Shown piece after piece: positions 45,161-58,173 of a stretch of DNA of 64,000 nt. Positions within the stretch are counted from its first letter, which is position 1. Every line of letters starts with the position of its first letter. The position numbers were made by a program, and so were the translations under genes. The DNA comes from Panax quinquefolius (Eukaryota; Streptophyta; Magnoliopsida; Apiales; Araliaceae): positions 48,516,076-48,580,075 of the forward strand of contig CM035162.1 of assembly GCA_020205615.1 (NCBI GenBank), written 5' to 3'. The notes beneath the pieces are model-generated. The model saw only the letters and a list, made by a program, of their open reading frames with translations, ran no database searches and was not told the DNA's origin.

Positions 45161-48083
45161 CGGTTCTCATGCTATATTTAAAAGCTAATCGTTTTGAGTC
45201 TGATCCAAGGCACAAACATTGTTCTAAACTTAGTTTAGTAGTAAATCACTTGTTATATGTAGATGAGCTCACACGTTGGAAATACTGTGTACAAGTTAAA
45301 TGTGTATATCTAAAGCTGCTCAGATTGGTCCACGTTCTTGACTATCATATCAACAAGACCAATCCTTGCTTGTGGTCAATCTTGTAGTCTGACGACCAGG
45401 CTAGAAAGCTCAAGTGACATCCACAGAAAAGAGTCAAACATCTTCCAGCCTGAAAAGATGAAAAGGCCATACATACAAAGAAATGCTTATCAAGAGAAGA
45501 AAGAAGAACTTCTCAAACTTGTGTCTGGCCAACCAGTAGCTGGATATAAACCTTGTAAACTGAAAGATGTCAAAGAACTAAAGATGATGAGATTCTCCTA
45601 GCCTGCATCTTTCAAGACCACGACTGATTGATTAAAGGCCAATAAGAGCAACAAGCTGTCAGGAGCAAATGTGAAGCTATGCACATCAATACCTAAACTC
45701 AGTATATTAAAGATAAATGTCTGTTAAGAAACTGACAGTAAAAAGGTACGGTTCTTCACTATTATACTCGTGTACATCATAAATGCACCTTCTTATGAAC
45801 TATAACAGTATTCTGTCAAGGAGTCATAATCTACCTAAAAAGGTGAAGAGAGAAAGTACCCTGAGGATGGAAATTCAAATGTCTACAAACTTTCTCTCCA
45901 CCCAAGTTTTAGGTTGAAGATGACATCTTGAAAGAAATCTGAAATAGGTCATAAACATATCAAAGGTTAAATCAATTTTTATGTGGAGTAATCTTTGCTG
46001 ATGGGTTAGTATGAATGTACAAACCTATGTTCTAAATGCTTGATAACCCACAGAGTATGATCAGTTCTACAATTGTATTTTGATGATCTATAGAAACTAA
46101 TCACCTCCATAAATCAACAAGATACACATAAATTGTAGAGTTGATTTCCACTCTGTGAACACTTAAACATTGTGAACATAACCAGCAAACGATGAAACCA
46201 TAAAAGAGAAAGAGTGTGTTATTAAAAGGACAAATCTTACACACACTCATCTTCATGCATCTCAAAATGTATTATCTAAAACTAGTTGCATGCATGAATA
46301 TGACTGTTGGTGATAAATGTGATGATTATGCAAATATGAGGAACAGGGGTTTAGAAAAATAACCTAGCAGGACCCATTTAATTGTGGGTACCAAAAATAG
46401 AAATGTATCTAACCTGTAGGTACTTGGTCTGTCTGACCACACTAAGGAATACTGAAGTAGAAGACTTCAATCAAGAAGACTCAACCAGCAGAAGGCTAAG
46501 GACTGTTCAGAAATGATTATGATAAAATTCCTATATGTCGAAGCCTATCCTCGAAGACCCACTGAGCTAAACTGAATGAAGCTCACATGGCTGCTAATCT
46601 GTATATGGAAGCAGGCCATGCAACCAAAGATGAAAAGGGTCTTATATGCTCAAATCAGGCAAATCATACTATATGAGATGAATCCTCAAGGAAGCTCACA
46701 TCAGAGGATCATCGAGCATCAGTTGAGAGGAACTCATTACGGGAGCAAAACTTTACACTCACAAGACTGACAAAGAAGACTACATTCGTAGTGCTGTCAA
46801 ATGATCGTATAGTTATCAGTCCTGAAAATATCCATGCCTACGAAACAGGGAGATCTAAGTGATAATGGTGATTCCAGTCAGAAGGAGATATTCAAGGCTG
46901 CCTTCTAATACACATATAGAAAAGGGAATCACATCTATCTGAGAAAACAGCATCAACCATGGGGAGCAGTGATTTGTTGAGAAACAACAACACTAAGATA
47001 TACTATGAAGCAATGTACCAACTACAGAGTCTCAAAACTTTGTGGCTGATGAACCAAATGAAGATCCATAGTCAGTAGGAACGTCTCAAAACGTACTACT
47101 GATAACCTATCAGCCACCCAACTCAAAATCATGGAGTGCCTACGATCAAACATCTGATCATAGTGTAGAAGCAGGAGGACACCACGATTACATCAAATGC
47201 AATTGTCCGAAGTTGGTAGGGGACCTCCCCAATAAAAAAGGTCAAAAGTGATGTCAGTGCAAATAACTCCTAAAGTACTTCATCTGGAAAGCGCCTCAGG
47301 GACAAACCTGACCCTTAGCTCACTCTAAGAGGTTGGCCCTTCCTGAGCTACCTTAACCCAGAAGAATTGCTTGATCAAATTCATCTCAAGGACCAAGACA
47401 GTCAACGATCACAGAGTAGAGTTTGAGAGAACTCAACGATCGTAATGTAACTTCAACTATCGTAGTGCAACCTCAGCGATCGTAGAAGTAGACTTGACGA
47501 TCGTAGTCCTACCAGAGGACACTCCAGTACACAAGGAGCTTGGAAAATGGGAAAATTTCTTAACCATTCAAACTATGAGGAGATAAGTTAGAATATTTCA
47601 GTGATCAAGCTATGCTGCATCAAGATGAGGATCAATGTCAAAAACATCCACTGCAACATCTCTCAAAAGTTAATCGTTGAGTCAACAAAGGAAAACGTAG
47701 AGTCCATAGCTGCTCTACCATGCTACTCTACGAACCAAAAAGGTCAACGGTCAATCCACGTCAATTAAACATCTACTCTCCTAAAGAAAATATCTAACTG
47801 AAAAGTTATGGGGAATTACAGCTCATTACTGGACATCGTGCAACCAATGGTTGGTTGACACATCACTGATTATGTAGAGTTAGAAGGAAATGTCATTAAA
47901 ACAAATTCAAAATCTGCAAACAGTTATCAGAAACCATCGAACCTTTCTCCCTCCCATTTTCAAACCCTAGAATCCTCATCGAAGCCAAAATCTATTAATC
48001 CTCCAGAGCCTTGCCCAAATCACAATAAGCCAGCCCTCATAGAATCCTCTGAATCATATACCAATATTCCTCGAACTATTCAA
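45161..48083 (+). pseudogene. Scrambled gag/pol remnant of element 2
   Basis: No ORF longer than about 90 codons. Two weak traces of copia gag-pol are visible: GHHDYIKCNCPK near 47170-47215 (second half of a CCHC knuckle) and NLAGPI, stop, LWVPKIEM near 46361-46405 (a spacer often found between gag and protease). Their order is reversed relative to a normal polyprotein, so rearrangement or chance similarity is possible. RT and integrase are not recognisable. Four TCGTAG-type words cluster at about 47430-47510. Confidence 0.4.
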
Positions 48084-51000
48084 ATGGAAGATTGGCGAGT
48101 TATCACTGGCATTCAGCTCGGAACCAAGTCGTTTGAGAAATTCGAAAAGAAGTTCAGAGACATTCTCGAACTTGTAAAGAAAGCTGGATTCTCAGAATGT
48201 CTTGAGGCAAGCACTTGAGTATATGTTGACCTGGTTAAAGAGTTCTACTTAAATGCTTCCATAAACTTCGGAACCCTTTCTACCAAGGTCAAAGGTCAGT
48301 CTCTAAAGCTGAAATCTTCTGACCTCAACCAATGCTTAGTTTTTCCTGACCAAGGACTGAAGAACCTTGACGATATCGATACGGAACAAACAAAGGAGAT
48401 CATGGGGTACCAAAGGAACCCTAGTCTGAAGGACATGAAGAAGAAGGAGTTTCCAGAGGAGTTTGAGTTCCTTGTAGAGATAGTGGGAAAATGTATATTG
48501 TGCAAGGATACTGCACATGATACTGTGATTGATCAGCAGTTGAAGATAATGTCTACAATAGTTCTGATAAAGTGAGTCAACTTTGGAGGTATCTTGTTCG
48601 ATCAGATCTCCAAATGGGTAGAAAAGGCTGAGCTAAAGAAGTCTATAGAAAAACCTCTGACAAAGGTGTTTCATGGAAGACTACTGAGCATTGTAATGAA
48701 GAAGAAGCTGGGAGGCAAGATCAAGGATGATGAAGGAGAGCCTTTAAACTTTCACAAAGTGATGTCTCCACAACTATTTGTAAATTAGAAGAAAAAACCC
48801 CAAGGAGAACAGAAGGCTGACAACTGGGAGCTGTAGCAAGCCCTCTACAAAGGAGAGGAAGGCAAAAGAAGTAAAAAGCTCTGAGTCTGATGACTCTGTA
48901 CCAGTAGCAACCACACCAGCCGGAAAGAAATCCAAAGGTGTGAAGAAAGCTCAGACTTCATCAAAAAGTCTCTCCATCAAAGGCAAAGATGAAGAAGAAA
49001 AGGTTCTGACTGCAGAAACCACAAAGAGAAAAAGTAACAGACTGCTTCAAGGGCCATCACAAAAGAAAACTAAGGTGGTAAACAAACCAGCCTTAGTCTC
49101 CAAAGATAGTACTTCTGATGAAGAGGAGAACGCATAGTCAGAAGAAACAAAGGGAACCGACGATCTATAAATCGAGTCCCCACAGACAAAATCCAGCAAT
49201 GAAGGTGAAGCTGGATTAATGGATGAAAATGCAGCATCTGCTGATGAAGAAGAATGCTCAAGCCCTGTGGCTAACTCTCAGAGCATTCACTCTGATGATG
49301 AAGAAAAGAGTCAAGATGACCCAACTCAGTCCCCAAATGTAAATGCCCCAACAAGCCCAGATGATGGGTCAAATGATGCTGTCTCTAAAGAAGAAGAACA
49401 GTCCCCTTCCAATCTTGAAAGCTCACATGACGGCTCAAAAGGTGATGAGTCCAAAGAAGAAGGGTCTGCCTCTATCAGTACTGAACCTCAAGAAAGTTTG
49501 TTTGATGATCGAAATGCTTCAGAGTCTGAAGAGGAAGAAGAGTCTGAAACTCCTATAGCTGAACTTCCAACAAGATGGAAGCGCTACAGACTGCAAGCAA
49601 AATTTGCCTCTAAAAGGAGAAGCGATCACTCCAATGCTATCATTGAACTAAGTGATGATGAGTTTGTATCAAAGGATGAAAGTGCTGAAGATGGAACCAG
49701 TGGTGAAGAAGATGAATCAGAGGAAGATCTTGCTGAAGAAGGTTCTGGAAATGACATGCAGCAAGAAGGATTCACTGTTTGAAATGATCAAGATAGTTCA
49801 GGCTCTGAGAGAGAAGAAATGGAGAATGATTCCAATTCTGAAAATCAGGAATCAGAGGAATCAAAATTCTATCATGTTCTCTCTCCAGCAAAATTCACTA
49901 GGAGAATAGTGGTAGAAGTCTCAAATGAACCACCAGAAGCTCCACCAGAAAGATGGGTGAACTATGGAGTTGAGCAGCTCAAGGTGGTAAGAATGACTAC
50001 CTCTGATATAAGTAAAAACTAGAATAACATGGAGCTAGACTGCACGACCATTCTCTATAATCCTGATGACTTGCTAATGAGATAGTTCTTCCAATGGATG
50101 ACATGGCTAAAGGCCCATACTGAAAAGGATGGAAGCTACTTTAGCTGGTGCTACTCTCACTTTCCAAGCATGGAGCTAATGGCACAAAAACTTCCCAAGG
50201 GTAAAGAGTTTTGCTACAAAGATGATCACAAACCAGCCCCACTTCAAAGTCTATCGTCATGCTGGAAATCACTATATCCCTTACGATCGTAGAGTGGATT
50301 CTGAAGGAAGAAGGATCATGACCAAGGAGATGATCGTAGAGTGTGTTCACTCTAATGCTGATGGTGTTCAAGGTCAAAATCAGAAACCTCCATCAGCTCA
50401 AACACTGCTATCTGACATTCCTTCATCCTAAATCAGTGATTGGAACTCAACGATTCTTCAGATTCTCAACACCTTCGAAAATCTGTCCAAGGATGAAGAT
50501 CGTAGAGTTCAATCTAATGCTCGACAGGAGACTGCTCAACCAGATGATCAAGTATATGTGGAGAAGGAGCTGATGAAAAACTCTGATGAACTGAGTGAGA
50601 AAATATCTCTATTTACCGGAGAGTCACAGAAGCTGACAGCAGCAGGAGATAATTCATTCCAGAACAAACTTCAAGCTACTATGGTTGATGTATCTCTCAA
50701 ACTCAAAGAAAGAGATGACATCTATCTGAAGGTCATGCATGATAAAAAGGCAGAAGCTCTACGAGCACAGAAAGCCAATGAAGAGCAAATCCAAGCCCTC
50801 TCTGACAAGATTGACGACATAAAGCAATCTTTCTCAGTGCAACTTGAGCTAGGCCAACAGGGACTAAAGTTTGAAGTTGTTAATTCCTCCAACCTGATGG
50901 AGCAGCTCATGACCAACATGAAGCAGCTCTCCTAGATGATTAATGACAAAAAGGTGGAGAAAAAGAGGCATAGAAAGAGGCAGAGCAAGAGGCATTCGAA

Positions 51001-51175
51001 GAAGAGCAGAAGGAAAGGAGAGAAGAAGTCAAAGAAGAATATAACAGAAGAAGAGGCAGAGTCATCTTCTGAGGGGGAGCCGAAGAATGATGAACCTATG
51101 TATGCCGAAGCTGAGGGGGAGCCAGAAGGAGAAGAGAAGCATACATCTGAGGGGGAGCAAAGTAAAACAGGATAG
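48084..51175 (+). pseudogene. Env-like / putative plant transposon protein ORF of element 2
   Basis: A reading frame of about 1000 codons between ATG 48084 and the stop at 51175, with roughly two frameshifts and several stops. The N-terminus (48084-48788) has VYVDLVKEFYLNASINFG and LKSSDLNQCLVFPDQG, resembling the putative plant transposon protein domain (Pfam PF20167) found in env-like ORFs of plant retrotransposons. Next come a Lys-rich linker, a long Ser/Glu/Asp-rich disordered part (49140-49900) and a RWVNYGVEQLKVV block (49950). The C-terminus has a predicted coiled coil (50558-50935), a very basic patch (KRHRKRQSKRHSKKSRRKG, near 50960) and EGE-rich repeats. No signal peptide or membrane segment is seen, so envelope function is doubtful. 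Confidence 0.65.
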
Positions 51176-51322
51176 TCCATATCTCAAGGGGAGCAGGAGC
51201 AAGAAGGCCAAACAAATGATTAGCTGATCAGCAGAATCCTGGAAATATATGATTAGTTGCTCACCGTATATAAGATTCATTCATAACATGCATATGCACT
51301 TATTGTTTTTGTCATAATCAAA

Positions 51323-51333
51323 TAGGGGGAGAT
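51323..51333 (+). other. Polypurine tract of element 2
   Basis: TAGGGGGAGAT immediately before the LTR start TGTCAGG. Confidence 0.85.
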
Positions 51334-53950
51334 TGTCAGGAATAAGCATTTGAATGTTATTCCTAATTATATATGATTTGATTATGATATAGATGAATGA
51401 ATATGCAAGTATGCTTACATTAAGAAAAGCTGTAAAGTCCTTCGATAGATAATAGAAACATGTGTACAAGGACTTAAAATGAATTAATCAAGTATGTTAG
51501 GTTGATCTTATATAAGCAAAATAGTATGTAAAGTCCTTAAAAAGAAATGATGTACAAGGACTATAAAAGTAGAAAAATCAAGCATGTTAGGTTGATCTTA
51601 TGATGTAATAGATAGGCTTGTCTGATCGTCGAGCACTGCACCAGAAATCGGGGTCTGCTAGGAGAGTCGAGGAAAACTCGAGAACCGTCGAGGCAGAATC
51701 GTAGTTTGCAAGATAGTAGATCTCAGAGTTCATAGACTGCCAGGAGAAACGATGAAGGATCGCAGTGTGTCGAGTAGAACTTCCTCAAGACTGAAGTCTG
51801 CTGAGGAAGTCATGATTAGAATCGTAGAGACAGCATGCCTATGAGCCAACCGAACATCTGCCGAAGCCAAGTCAGAAACGTAGACTACACTCGGAGTCGT
51901 AGAGTCTACTGTTACCGAAACCAAGTCAAGGATCATAGACTACACTCTGAGTCGCAGAGTCTATTGATTACATGCAAAGATCGTAGTCGAGCAAGATCAG
52001 ATGAAGACAACAAGCACAAGGTAGAAATCGTAGAATGTCAAGATCTGATCTAGGAGTCGTATTGTCTGCACAGCCGAAGCTGAATCATAGAGTGTAGAAC
52101 TACGACCTCAACCGTTGTGCTCACAATGTCAAGGCAGAATCGTAGAGCAAATACGATTCTCAACAAATGAGCACTCCCAGAATATCCAAAGGAATGAATC
52201 CTCTAGTTGACACTGCAATGTTACATCTAAGGAAACCAGAGAGCACTCAACGAATGGCATGCAAGCTAACAGAAGATCTAAGCACCAATCTAATCAGCAT
52301 CAAGATTGAGTTGTGAAGCCATTCGAGATGAAGTCTTCCACAAAGAGATCAGAAGAAGACTTCAAAGAATCGACTAAGGAAAGTCGCCAAGTGCGATGAG
52401 TCAGAAAGCGCATGTAAGACAACGATCTTGGAAGCTACTAGGATCGTAGTGTTTGCCAAATAAAGAAAGAACTGATGAAGTGCATACAGAGATACTGGAC
52501 AACTTCTGAAGAACAAGGCTAAAGTGATTAAGAATTGGGTCAGTTCATTGATGATAAGTGAATGGGAGATCATAAGGAGAAAGCGAGCTGGACACGCCAC
52601 AAATCTAAAGTGTCTTGCTATTCAGAAGGGGCCATAACAAAGAAGTTAAGTCATCAGCATCTGAGAACTGTTGAGGCAAACACAAGTGTTGAAGTAATGC
52701 ACAAGAGAAGGAAGAGGTGTTCTACAATGAAAATCCAATCAACACTCTTCAAGATCGTAATGTTGTCTCTACCAGTCAACATGACACTACGATCAGGTCC
52801 TTGAAGACAGGCATCAGAATCGTAGAGTTCGAATAGCTGAAGACTGAAGCATTGGCAACGGTTCAATCTGAAGGGTAATATTTGGACAAGAGATTATTGA
52901 GAGCATCGATGCAAAAGGACAAACTCTGATCGAAAAATTAGAAGGAGGAAATAAAGTCTTCGACCTGCCCAAGACATTAAAGTAACATCTCTGATGGGGT
53001 AGGTGAAACAGTAGACTGCAGTGTCAGAAAAAGTATGACATGTCACATCAGCAGTCTACCTCAGTTAACTCGAGATCTATTAAGATATGTGAATAGCTTT
53101 CAACAGCTACTTTCCGACGAAAGGATTGGGAAGGTGTATAAATTAGTAAGAGCTTCAAAGATCGAGGGAAGATGGAGTTATCGAGTTTGGAGTAACGGTG
53201 GACTATTCTAAACCATGTGAGATAGTGAGTCCGAAGGCTTACTCTACGATCCACCAAGAACACTTGGAGACTGACAAAGAAAGAAGTAGAAGTGAGAGTT
53301 CTACTACATGAAGAGTGTTCTGAACTGCCGAGAGAAAGAAGAGCGTCATGTCATCTTGATGTCCATTAGGGGAAGACTTTAAGTACCATAGAGAAGAGCT
53401 CACAGTTATCTTAGCAAGTCCAACATGAGAAGGCATCAAGTATCAAGAACGGAGATCACAAACGCCATTATGGTGGCAAGCATGAGAAAGTTTCTAAGTA
53501 CCTAGCAGAAGATCTTACAGTCATCTTAGAAACCAATCATGTGCAGCCATCAAGTATCAAGAGGAATGATCTTCAAGACAGTTCATCAAGGGATCATCAG
53601 AGGTGGTTAAGTAACTGAAGAAGCTGAGCATCATGCAACACTCAACTACACTTCAAGGATGATCACGCCAAGCTGCTAAGTACAAAAGATGTTCAATGCA
53701 TAAAGACATCTAAGCAAATTTTAGCACCAACTCCAACAAACAAACAAATAACTCAACAAGAAGCCGTAGCTGAGGGTCCTTGTCCGAGGGGACTAAATAA
53801 AGTTCCAAGCTCATTGGCTTGAAGAATTCCTAGGAACTAGAGAAGTTCCAAGGTCATTGGCCTCAAGAGTTCTTAGTGAATCAAGTCCCAAGCCTGTTGG
53901 CCTTGAAGGAATCATAGTTATTCAGGGTGCTGCCCTTCCTTAGTGGAAAT
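51334..53950 (+). repeat. 3' LTR of element 2, cut by the chromovirus
   Basis: Matches 42231-44807 of the 5' LTR, about 93-95 percent identical by eye, with a 40-bp insertion near 53860. It stops at GGAAAT (53950), where the 5' LTR continues CCTGCTAG; the remainder lies beyond the inserted chromovirus. Confidence 0.88.
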
Positions 53951-56154
53951 TGTGACACCCCCAAATCCTGGTACTTCATTACCTCAAGATTTGGTGTTCA
54001 CGTAATCAAAACATTCACATCTAGCTACCCAATTATAATAAATTGAATAATAAAAACTCGCCTTATACAGGATTACTTTAATAAAAACATTATCTCCTGT
54101 GTTCTCTAACCTTTAATACAATCATTCAAGTGCTAAATAAAATTATTACATCTCATCATTATTAAAAGTCTATCATCATAACGATAAAACAAAATTACAA
54201 GTCTTCATTACTTGTACATTTTTCCCTTTCCTTAGCTAGTTGAGGTTTGTCTACCTTTTCATTGATAGTGCAATAAATGTATAATATGCAAGAGTGAGCA
54301 AACAAAGCTCACTTGAAATAAGAATAAATATCTTTACACCATTTGCCAAATAATAGGCTCAATAGAAATCAATGATATGTTCTATTAACATTACAACATT
54401 TGCCAATTCATGTACTCAATAGAACTAAATGATATGTTCTATTTATATTCTTAAATATACTATCGAGGGTCAAATAACCATGAACCATGTCCACTAAGCT
54501 ATAAGTAATCTTTCATCTTTAACGTTAATAAATATATGACTATAAGGACTCCACGCATTTTAGGGGATCAATCCTTCGTATAATGTATTGTGCACAACCA
54601 TTTCAACGCTAAGCGTAAACCCCTAAACATAGGGTTGTTCATCTCAGTATTTAGAGTACAAGTCCGCACCAAAAAAAGTTTGGTTTGGATAAGCTTTTAA
54701 GGGTAATTGAAGTTTAATGATCATCAACTAGGGAACTAGTTGAATCCACAATGCTTGATAATACAACAGTTGTTTAATAACAACATAACTTAGAACATTT
54801 GAGAAACATAAATGAACTGATTCTACATATCTAACTCATGCTTGAAATAACTATAGAGCATAAGTATTCAATAGAATGAATAAAATGATTAACCTTTGCT
54901 TGAACAGTAAAATAAGCTAGGTTCAAGTTTTATAATATTAGAAAGGAAATTTCTGAACTTTAAGAAACTTGCTTAGCTGTAAACAAGTTAGGATGAATCA
55001 ATAGATGGAGAATTTCTAATAACATTAAAGTTAGAGTTTGCTCAAATGGATTTTGGAAACAATTTACTTATTCAATAACAGTTAATATAAAAAGCTTGCT
55101 CAATCAAAAGCATGAAGTTATAATCAATGAACTAACTCAACGAAAATGTAGAGTTAAAAAACTTGCACAATGTAATAAACGAACTAGCTTAACGAAAGTG
55201 TAGAGTTAGAAAACTTGCCTTGAACGTAAGCTATAAAATTAAACTCACGATCACCTACACATAATTTTAGAACCACAATACCTATTAGACATGCTAACAT
55301 ATCATAACATGTTTATTACCATTCACATTTTAGAAACTCTAAGTATTTTACTTCGCAACACTTGTCTAACTTTCATTATGTATACTAAGTTACCACATAA
55401 TGCGTTTTCGATTTACTAATCATTTTTGCAACTTTGATCATACTAACCACAACTCTCTATGTTATGTTAACCTTAACATTACACATTTAACATGCTAACA
55501 AAATTTCAGACCATGCTAGGATGTTTCCCCCAAGTCTCATTGTAATAAGAGTCAGTCGAATCTCAAACTGTAGTATGGCTCAAATTGCGCCATACAAAGG
55601 CTTGGGACCGACGCAATTGCTATTTATTTTTGCCTTTGGCACCGACGCAAATTGCGCTGTTGTTCGATTGACGCAGAGAGAAGGCTATGAACAATGGCGA
55701 CTTTTAGCCCAACAAACACAAATTTCACCCAATAAATAGTAATATTAACACGTAAAATAAAAATACAACTATCATAAACATGATTGCTCATATTTACAAC
55801 TAATTAGAATAATTTAACACTAACTAAAACCATTTTACTTTCCTAAAACTCATATTTTTTATAAAAACTCAATTTTCTTGACATTCGTTCTAGAAATCAT
55901 CACTGTGAATTCATTAGCTGGCCAAAACCTCTCATTCCAGTTACGTTATGTTCGTATCTCATAAAACTAACATATATAAGCTTTAATTTACACTTTCACA
56001 TACTAATTAGCCACTAGAATTGGTACTTTTCATGAACATATGAAATTTCCATATACTGTCAAAATTCCTACTGTCAAACCGAAATTAGCATGGAATTGTT
56101 GTTTAGACATAATCTATAATCATAACTATATCTAATTACCATCAACAGATTACA

Positions 56155-56159
56155 TAACA
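56155..56159. repeat. Target site duplication TAACA (left)
   Basis: Direct repeat with 59500-59504 flanking the nested LTR. Confidence 0.85.
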
Positions 56160-57246
56160 TGTGATGCCCCCAAAACTAGGTCCATTCCATCCAACCTATT
56201 CTGAGTCGCCAAATACATGGTACAGAAAAAAACTACAACTTTATTACAACAATTGTCGTGCAAAATACAACAACACATATGTTGTGAGTTTTAATACCAA
56301 CTATGACTCATGTCCCAACTATGGACATCACCTCACAGTGATACCTTACATAAAGGTACAATCTAAAACTGTTTTAGAAATTAAATTCTTCGGGAAGTGC
56401 TCAAGAAAACCTTCGTACATGGGAGGCCATGCGTCTAGGTTATGATAGATATCATATGCCCACAAAATTATCCTTGGTTGACCCAATAGACCCCAAAGAA
56501 AAACGAGAAGATTACTATCATATTCTTTCCAATGGTGTGTCTTCTCTTGACATATCATTATCTCCACCGTCTCTAATTGAGAATTATATTTCAACCAAAC
56601 TCCAAGATTATATAGGTAGTGCTCGTATATATACTCAGCAAGTGGGTGAGCACAACCCTGTTTTATGATGACACGAGGTGGTATGTCATTAGACATCTTG
56701 TATGATAGTGGCAAAACACCCTTCCAACATTGGGTTCACCTCACCCTAGTTGATTCACCAAATATAACTACTAAATGATGACCACCGCCTATTCCTCGTT
56801 ATCCCCGCTCGACCCAAATTACACTCTCAGACACCCGAAAGGAATTTTGAAGCAAAAGGGTGAGCACAACTAGCTCAAGAAAGAATATCATGACTAAAGA
56901 TAAATAAATTATCAATAGCCTTCAACAGTAATAAATCAGAGATTTAGAACATATGGTAGATGATAAAACTTTTCAACCATAGTTGCAGCGGAACGAGCAA
57001 TCCACTAGAAGAGTCAAATAGACCATAAAGTCTATTATCTTCTCCACATGAAAAGTCCACCAATAATGTTTTAACCCTGTAACATCAATCAACAGTTCCT
57101 GTCCACAATCACATGTATAACTCATAATTGTAATTGTTGTTCTAAATTCCTTTTTTCACCTAGGACAAAGATAATTTTCATCACCTAAAACATCAAAGAT
57201 CATGGTTATACCAAATCACAGTTCATGTTCATAATCATACTAATAA

Positions 57247-57400
57247 ATTCATCTTTGCACTACGGGCCAAAGATATTCATCAACAGACCATCTTTGCACT
57301 ACATGCCAAAGATACTCATCAATAATTCATCTTTGCACTACGGGCCAAAGATATTCATCAATAAGTTATCTTTATACTATGGGCCAAAGATATTCATATC
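57247..57400. repeat. 39-bp tandem array, about four copies
   Basis: Same unit as 9889-10240 (ATCTTTG pairing with CAAAGAT). The lower copy number shows the array expands or contracts between family members. Confidence 0.8.
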
Positions 57401-57744
57401 TCAAAGAAATATATAATCATTTCAGAATTTATATTAACAATAATCATAACCATGTTGATCAGTTCACCTTTGCACTTAAGCTAAAGATATTCAATTATAA
57501 ATTCAATGGTCATGATCATACCAGTCACAATTCAACTTTTCACTATTGGCCAAAGAGAACCCTAGTCATGATCATACCAATAATCTACCCATCTTTACAC
57601 TCTAGTGAATGAGAATTTCAACATCAGGGTTATAAAAATGTTATATATGATAATAAAATCAATATAATCAATACATAGTTTTAATCTCCAGAGTAATATT
57701 CATAAATCAACTATAATTTGGTTAGAAAAAGAAACCAATTTTGT

Positions 57745-57890
57745 AGTGAATAGTACCCATAAATAGTAACTCGTGAATAGTAACTCATGAATAGTAACCC
57801 GCCATGAATTGTATCTCGTGAATAGTAAATCGTGAATAGTAATTCATGAATAGTAACTCGTGAATAGTAACTCATGAATAGTAACCCCGA
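57745..57890. repeat. GTGAATAGTAACTC short tandem repeats
   Basis: About nine copies of a 13-16 base unit, homologous to 10583-10800. Confidence 0.8.
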
Positions 57891-58164
57891 CATGAAAAAG
57901 TTCCAAATTTGATAAAAAGTTCAAACCAATAATTCAGCATAATGATATTGAAGAAATAATATCATTTATGAAGAAAATAATCTCCCTTACTATCCCTTAC
58001 CTCAAAGAGCAGTACTTCTGACTGGAATAGCGCTAAACGAACTTGCACCGTATATCAACACTCAAGATAACAAAATACTCACAAGAATCCACTCGATAAT
58101 ATAGAGAGAGAAATAGAGAGAAAACTTCAGTTTCTCGTGTCATTTTCAATTCTAACCTAAGCAC

Positions 58165-58173
58165 CTATTTATA
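58165..58173 (-). promoter_or_regulatory. TATA box of nested solo LTR
   Basis: On the minus strand TATAAATAG, at the same position in the LTR as 11085-11093. Confidence 0.5.

Larger units (their letters stand above)
42231..53950 (+). mobile_element. Copia-type element 2 with long LTRs and an env-like ORF
   Basis: Inserted in the Tat 3' LTR at 42230/42231. The 5' LTR is 42231-45146, the primer-binding site 45149-45160, the internal part 45147-51333, the polypurine tract 51323-51333 and the 3' LTR 51334-53950. The 3' LTR is cut by the chromovirus, so its last 339 bases and the right target duplication are outside the window. The iMet-type primer site, GGGGGAGAT tract and an extra ORF before the 3' LTR suggest a SIRE/Maximus-like copia lineage, but no RT or integrase can be read, so lineage is inferred. 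Confidence 0.8.

Noticed and set aside
55521..55739. 72-codon plus-strand ORF in the chromovirus LTR
   Set aside because: Lies in a non-coding LTR on the strand opposite to the element, with no recognisable motif.
56346..56714. 122-codon minus-strand ORF, related to 9328-9630
   Set aside because: Shared by two LTRs of one family only because the LTRs are homologous; the frame is not kept at equal length and no domain is seen.
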